Assembly: GCF_005889725.1 (NCBI RefSeq)
Contig: NZ_VCKX01000132.1
Location: 1-32,397 of the forward strand
DNA length: 32,397 nt
Source of the DNA: Nonomuraea zeae
GTDB lineage: Bacteria > Actinomycetota > Actinomycetes > Streptosporangiales > Streptosporangiaceae
Direction: 5' to 3'
Position 1 is the first letter of the stretch, and each line of letters opens with the position of its first letter. A program made the position numbers and the translations under genes. Positions 29,297-32,397 of this stretch are shown here, one piece after another. Below the pieces are notes generated by a model that was given only the letters and a program-made list of their open reading frames with translations, was not told where the DNA came from and searched no databases.

Positions 29297-29671
29297 TTGT
29301 CCGTCGTGAAGATCAACGTGCTGACCGTGCCCGCCGACATGCGCGAGGAGCTCGAACGGCGCTTCGCCAAGCGGGCGGGGATGGTGGACTCGGCCGACGG
29401 GTTCGAGTGGTTCGAGCTGCTGCGGCCGGTGGACGGCACCGAGCGCTACCTCGTCTACACCCGCTGGCGCAGCGAGGAGGACTTCCAGAACTGGCAGCAG
29501 AGCCAGGCGTTCCAGCGCGGGCACGCCCAGGCGGCCCAGGACGCCCAGGGACAGGGCCACGGGCACGGGCAGGGGCCCGCGCAGGGGCACGGGCACGGCC
29601 AGGGACCCGCGGCGACCGGCTCGGAGGTGTGGTCCTTCGAGGTCGCGGAGAGCGCGGGCCCCGCGTCCTAG
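29297..29671 (+). CDS. MhuD-like heme-degrading monooxygenase with His-rich insertion
   Basis: 124 aa, ABM-fold dimeric family. It aligns with M. tuberculosis MhuD from the first residues (SVVKINVL against PVVKIN; GFEWFELLRPVDGTERYLV against GFLGFQLLRPVKGEERYFV). The catalytic asparagine (N7) and tryptophan (W66) are conserved, and H76 matches the heme-ligand histidine, H75 in MhuD. Between H76 and the final strand (ATGSEVWSFEV) sits an extra 25 or so residues that include two perfect QGHGHGQGPA units (86-105); MhuD has only a short link there. TTG 29297 has GAGAGGGG upstream. It follows the Asp23 operon by 27 bp and may be part of it. Confidence 0.9.
   Translation: MSVVKINVLTVPADMREELERRFAKRAGMVDSADGFEWFELLRPVDGTERYLVYTRWRSEEDFQNWQQSQAFQRGHAQAAQDAQGQGHGHGQGPAQGHGHGQGPAATGSEVWSFEVAESAGPAS
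29552..29611 (+). repeat. 30-bp tandem duplication encoding QGHGHGQGPA twice
   Basis: Unit 1 (29552-29581) and unit 2 (29582-29611) encode the same ten residues but differ at several third positions. The repeat has therefore been kept at protein level or has aged under constraint. Confidence 0.9.
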
Positions 29672-29735
29672 CCGCCGGGAGCGCGACGTCCTGACGGCTT
29701 CACCCGCCGCGCCCTGACGGTCCTGATCGTCCGGG

Positions 29736-30344
29736 CTAGGCGTCCAGCGGGTTGCGGGCGATGCGGTCCGCGATCCCGGCGCGGACGAACTGCCCGGCGA
29801 AGCTCGACGGCTTGCGCGCGCCCTGCTCCGAGATGCACACGCCGAACTCCTTGGCGATCTCCAGCCGGGGGTAGCGCTCCAGGACCTCCTTGCGCACCCC
29901 CTCCGGGATCTCGTCGGTACGCCGGCCCGAGATGTCCATGCCGGTCGAGAGCTCGAGCAGGTGCCCTTCCGGGTCCTCCGTCGCCGGCACCTCCTCCCAC
30001 ATGTGCCGGATGATCACCTCGCAGGCGCGCAGCCTGCGCTCCGGCGACCAGCCGGCCCCCGCGCAGAAGACCCAGGCCACGTGCCCGCCGGCCTCCTCGA
30101 ACGGCACCGTGTGGCTGTCGAACTCGGCCACCAGCCCGATGTCGTGCAGCATGGCCGACACGTAAAGCAGCTCGGCGTCGAACGCGATGCCGTTGTCCTG
30201 CGCGTAGGCCGCCGCCCACAGGTAGGCGCGGATCGAGTGGTTGAGCAGCGAGGGTGAGTGGTAGCGGGTCGCCACTTCGAGCGCGCCCCGGCAGGCGGGT
30301 GTGTCAGGGATCACCAGGTCGTCGAATTTCACGTACATAAGCAT
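29736..30344 (-). CDS. HD-domain protein, cyanamide hydratase-like
   Basis: 202 aa from ATG 30344. The HD metal site is H36 (LLNHS), H67-D68 (AMLHDIG), and a later D in STGMDISG; the HSIRAYLWA pattern is characteristic of the cyanamide hydratase-like HD group. Fungal members hydrate cyanamide to urea; bacterial members mostly have unknown substrates. TACGTT (30351-30356, minus) lies 6 nt before ATG 30344, so the start is probably leaderless; ATG 30338 is an alternative. No urea or nitrile genes are nearby. Confidence 0.88.
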   Translation of the reverse strand: MLMYVKFDDLVIPDTPACRGALEVATRYHSPSLLNHSIRAYLWAAAYAQDNGIAFDAELLYVSAMLHDIGLVAEFDSHTVPFEEAGGHVAWVFCAGAGWSPERRLRACEVIIRHMWEEVPATEDPEGHLLELSTGMDISGRRTDEIPEGVRKEVLERYPRLEIAKEFGVCISEQGARKPSSFAGQFVRAGIADRIARNPLDA

Positions 30345-30482
30345 GTCTCGAACGTAGGGCCCCCGCCATCCCGGGTGCCGGCGACGCATCGGGCGGCTAA
30401 CGAATCCGGCACGCGGCTTGACCAGTTGATCGCTATTCGGAAAGCATGTCCCGCCCTCACTTTTTGTCCGGAAGGAACTGGC

Positions 30483-32111
30483 GTGCGCCGGCTCGCGATA
30501 CCTCTTGCCCTCACGCTCGCACTCGGCGGGTTCGTGAGCCCCGCGCAGGCAGACAAGGTCACCCGCACCGCGGAGTGCCAAGGCGACTGGCTGCCCGGCA
30601 CGCCGACGGCCGACGACGTCATGCGCGGCGAGATCTCCCTGGTCGGGCTGCCGGCGTACACGCTGGGCAAGAAGATCAACTGGGGTGCGAGCCCGTACAA
30701 GAACAGGTCGTGGGAGTTCGTCTTCCAGTCGCTGCGCTGGATGGGCACGCTGGTCGTCCAGTACGAGAACAGCGGCGAGCAGCGCTACCTGGATCGCGCC
30801 ACCGAGATCGCCAAGGACTGGGTGGCCAGCAACAAGCGCGGAGCCGGCGGGACCAAGTCGTACGTGTGGAAGGACCACCCGGTCTCGCTGCGCACGCAGC
30901 CGCTGCTGTGCCTGAGTATGCACGTCAAGGACGCCTGGCTGAAGGACAGCCTGGCCGACCACGCCAAGCTCCTGTCGGACTCGCGGCTCTACAAGAAGGG
31001 CCACAACCACGGCATCGACCAGGACATCGCGCTCATGGGCATCGGCTGCAGGTACGGCCGCAAGGACTGGTCCGACCTGGCCTCCAGGCGCCTCACCGGC
31101 ACGGTCAAGCTCGACGTCGACTCCCAGGGCGCGCTCATGGAGCAGGCGCCCAGGTACGCGGTCTACGTGTACGGCCGGCTGCAGGTGGCCATCACCAACA
31201 TGAAGGCGTGCGGCAGGAAGGTGCCCGGCGACATCGCCAAGCGCGCCGAGGCCCTGAAGGACTTCATCGCCCACTCCACCATGCCGAACGGCTTCATGGT
31301 GCCCATCGGCGACGGCAGCGCCGAGACCGAGCCCAAGATGGAGACGGGGACGCCGAAGCAGGAGGTCAAGGCGTACCGGGCCGGGTACGTCTTCGGGCGC
31401 ACGGCCTGGGGCAAGCCGGACTCCGCGTACTACTCGATCAGGTACGGGCCGGGGATGAAGTTCCACGGCCACGAGGACCACCTGGGCGTCACCTACTACG
31501 CGCAGGGCCGCGACATCCTGGTGGACGGCGGGTTCCACTCCTACGAGAAGAGCTCCTACCGGTACTGGACGCTCTCCCCCGAGGCGCACAACGTGCCGAC
31601 GGTGGTGGGGGCCCGGTTCCGGCCGAAGACGGCCAGCAAGCTCGTCAAGTCCGACTACGGCAAGGACCGGCAGGCGTTCAAGGTGACCGACAAGGCGTAT
31701 GGCGTGAGCCGGACCAGGTCGGTGCTGGTGAACCACGGCGAGGACCTGATGGCGGTGCTGGACACGGCCTCCGGCGGCAAGAAGGTCAAGAACGTGTGGC
31801 GCTTCGACCCGTCGCTCAAGGTGCTCTCCGACAGTGGCGGCAAGGTGGTGCTGGGCGACGGCAAGTTCAAGGTCACCATGGTGCAGCTGTCGTCGTGCGA
31901 CCGGATCGGCGGGCAGAAGGTGGAGCGCGGCGGGAAGCTGGGCTGGGTGTCGCCGACGTACCTGTCCAAGAAGCCGACGAACGTGGTCGTCTCGCCGGCG
32001 GCCAAGTCGCTGCTGACGGTGATCGTGCCGGGGACGGACTCGCCGAAGGTGTCGTGCTCGGGGGGCAAGGTCACGGTCGAGGGCGTCTCCTTCTCCGCCG
32101 ACCTGTTCTGA
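30483..32111 (+). CDS. Secreted heparinase II/III-family polysaccharide lyase
   Basis: 542 aa. Signal peptide MRRLAIPLALTLALGG-FVSPAQA (1-23, cut before DKV). An alpha-toroid domain holds NHG (175-177), and the catalytic/metal region of the beta-sheet domain is FHGHEDH (327-333) followed by GRDILVDGGFHSYE. The C-terminus is a beta-sandwich with W and Y patches. Related enzymes cleave uronic-acid polysaccharides (heparin, alginate, chondroitin-like) by beta-elimination. Lysine is unusually common, suiting an acidic substrate. Which polymer it cuts is not visible. GTG 30483 has AAGGA before it; the frame is open further upstream without support. Confidence 0.88.
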   Translation: MRRLAIPLALTLALGGFVSPAQADKVTRTAECQGDWLPGTPTADDVMRGEISLVGLPAYTLGKKINWGASPYKNRSWEFVFQSLRWMGTLVVQYENSGEQRYLDRATEIAKDWVASNKRGAGGTKSYVWKDHPVSLRTQPLLCLSMHVKDAWLKDSLADHAKLLSDSRLYKKGHNHGIDQDIALMGIGCRYGRKDWSDLASRRLTGTVKLDVDSQGALMEQAPRYAVYVYGRLQVAITNMKACGRKVPGDIAKRAEALKDFIAHSTMPNGFMVPIGDGSAETEPKMETGTPKQEVKAYRAGYVFGRTAWGKPDSAYYSIRYGPGMKFHGHEDHLGVTYYAQGRDILVDGGFHSYEKSSYRYWTLSPEAHNVPTVVGARFRPKTASKLVKSDYGKDRQAFKVTDKAYGVSRTRSVLVNHGEDLMAVLDTASGGKKVKNVWRFDPSLKVLSDSGGKVVLGDGKFKVTMVQLSSCDRIGGQKVERGGKLGWVSPTYLSKKPTNVVVSPAAKSLLTVIVPGTDSPKVSCSGGKVTVEGVSFSADLF

Positions 32112-32123
32112 GACGTACGCGCC

Positions 32124-32152
32124 GTGCGGGCCTCCGCCGTGGAGGTTCGCAC
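32124..32152 (+). terminator. Lyase gene terminator
   Basis: GTGCGGGCCTCC (32124-32135) pairs with GGAGGTTCGCAC (32141-32152) through two G-U pairs, giving a 12-bp stem with a GCCGT loop, 12 nt after the stop. Confidence 0.8.
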
Positions 32153-32165
32153 GCCCTGTCTGGTC

Positions 32166-32241
32166 GGCCTTGCTCAGGTTGGCCTTGTTTCAAGTGAGCC
32201 CTGCTCAGATGGGCCTTGCTCAGGCGGGCCTTGCTCAGGTG
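32166..32241. repeat. 15-bp tandem repeat array
   Basis: About five units with consensus GGCCTTGCTCAGGYG: starts at 32166, 32181 (16 nt, diverged), 32197, 32212 and 32227. The last unit overlaps the stop codon of the acetyltransferase gene. No coding role in frame with that gene. Confidence 0.85.
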
Positions 32242-32397
32242 GCCACGTGTGAGGCCAGCAACCGCCGACGCCGGTAGCCGATCCGCTCGTACACCCCGAT
32301 CGCCACCGGATTGTCGTCGTCCACCATCAGCGCCGCCCGCCCGTACGCCGCCACCAGTTCCTCCGACACCCACCGGCACACCCGCTCGGCCAGCCCC
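32235..32397 (-). CDS. GNAT-family N-acetyltransferase (C-terminal part, 5' end outside window)
   Basis: 53 residues are visible. GLAERVCRWVSEEL is the helix after the acetyl-CoA loop, and LMVDDDNPVAIGVYERIGYRRRR is the typical GNAT ending (DN-A-x-x-Y-E-R-x-G-Y). It probably acetylates an amine on a small molecule or protein. The start lies beyond the window edge. The stop at 32235 lies inside the last unit of the 15-bp repeat array. Confidence 0.85.
   Translation of the reverse strand, partial: GLAERVCRWVSEELVAAYGRAALMVDDDNPVAIGVYERIGYRRRRLLASHVAT

Noticed and set aside
32071..32379. Minus-strand frame with LSKAH-type repeats
   Set aside because: It is out of frame with the GNAT ending, runs into the lyase gene end, and its upper part is a shadow of the acetyltransferase. 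Kept only as a note under the 15-bp repeat.

Overview
This is a high-GC chromosomal window from an actinomycete. The gene order (DAK2 protein, rpmB, thiD, thiL, a DUF3515-type lipoprotein, ddl, gpsA, plsC-like, fbiD, hup, leuD, leuC, IclR regulator, tRNA-Glu, tRNA-Gln, gltX, FAH-family hydrolase) follows the conserved core that Mycobacterium tuberculosis carries around ddlA-gpsA-fbiD-hupB-leuDC-gltS and Streptomyces around leuCD-hupS. The ndgR regulator, the Asp23-type operon and the low-complexity secreted proteins suggest the Streptosporangiaceae (Nonomuraea-like); this is inference from gene content only. I see no mobile element, CRISPR array or prophage.

Layout. 84-6008: a FakA-like DAK2 protein, divergent rpmB, thiD, a single-pass envelope protein with decapeptide repeats and a CBM2-like tail, and thiL. 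6077-9648: a stand-alone Lrp/AsnC effector domain and a DUF3515-type lipoprotein on the plus strand, facing a plsC-like/gpsA/ddl operon. 9723-11370: fbiD (coenzyme F420 synthesis), a small cold-shock-like protein, HU and a small hypothetical. 11349-15883: leuCD with divergent ndgR, then a large acidic protein of unknown function. 16065-18965: two identical tRNA-Glu genes, a membrane PH-like protein and a two-component system. 19172-25605: a Tat-exported hydrolase, tRNA-Gln, an M3A oligopeptidase, a PadR/MATE divergent pair and gltX. 25598-29671: an FAH-family hydrolase, a five-gene Asp23/AmaP-type envelope-stress operon plus a short Asp23-like ORF, and a MhuD-like heme-degrading enzyme with a His-rich insertion. 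29736-end: a cyanamide-hydratase-like HD protein, a secreted heparinase II/III-family lyase and the C-terminal end of a GNAT acetyltransferase.

What stands out. Most of the window is ordinary core genome. Four signals deserve a second look: thiL appears to start at an ATC codon; many genes have a -10 box 6-8 nt before the start codon and are probably leaderless; the MhuD-like protein carries a perfect QGHGHGQGPA duplication just after its heme-ligand histidine; and hairpins at gene 3' ends are repeatedly duplicated at 39-40 bp offsets. I found no clearly new multi-gene system. The nearest candidate is the Asp23 operon with the modified heme oxygenase next to it.
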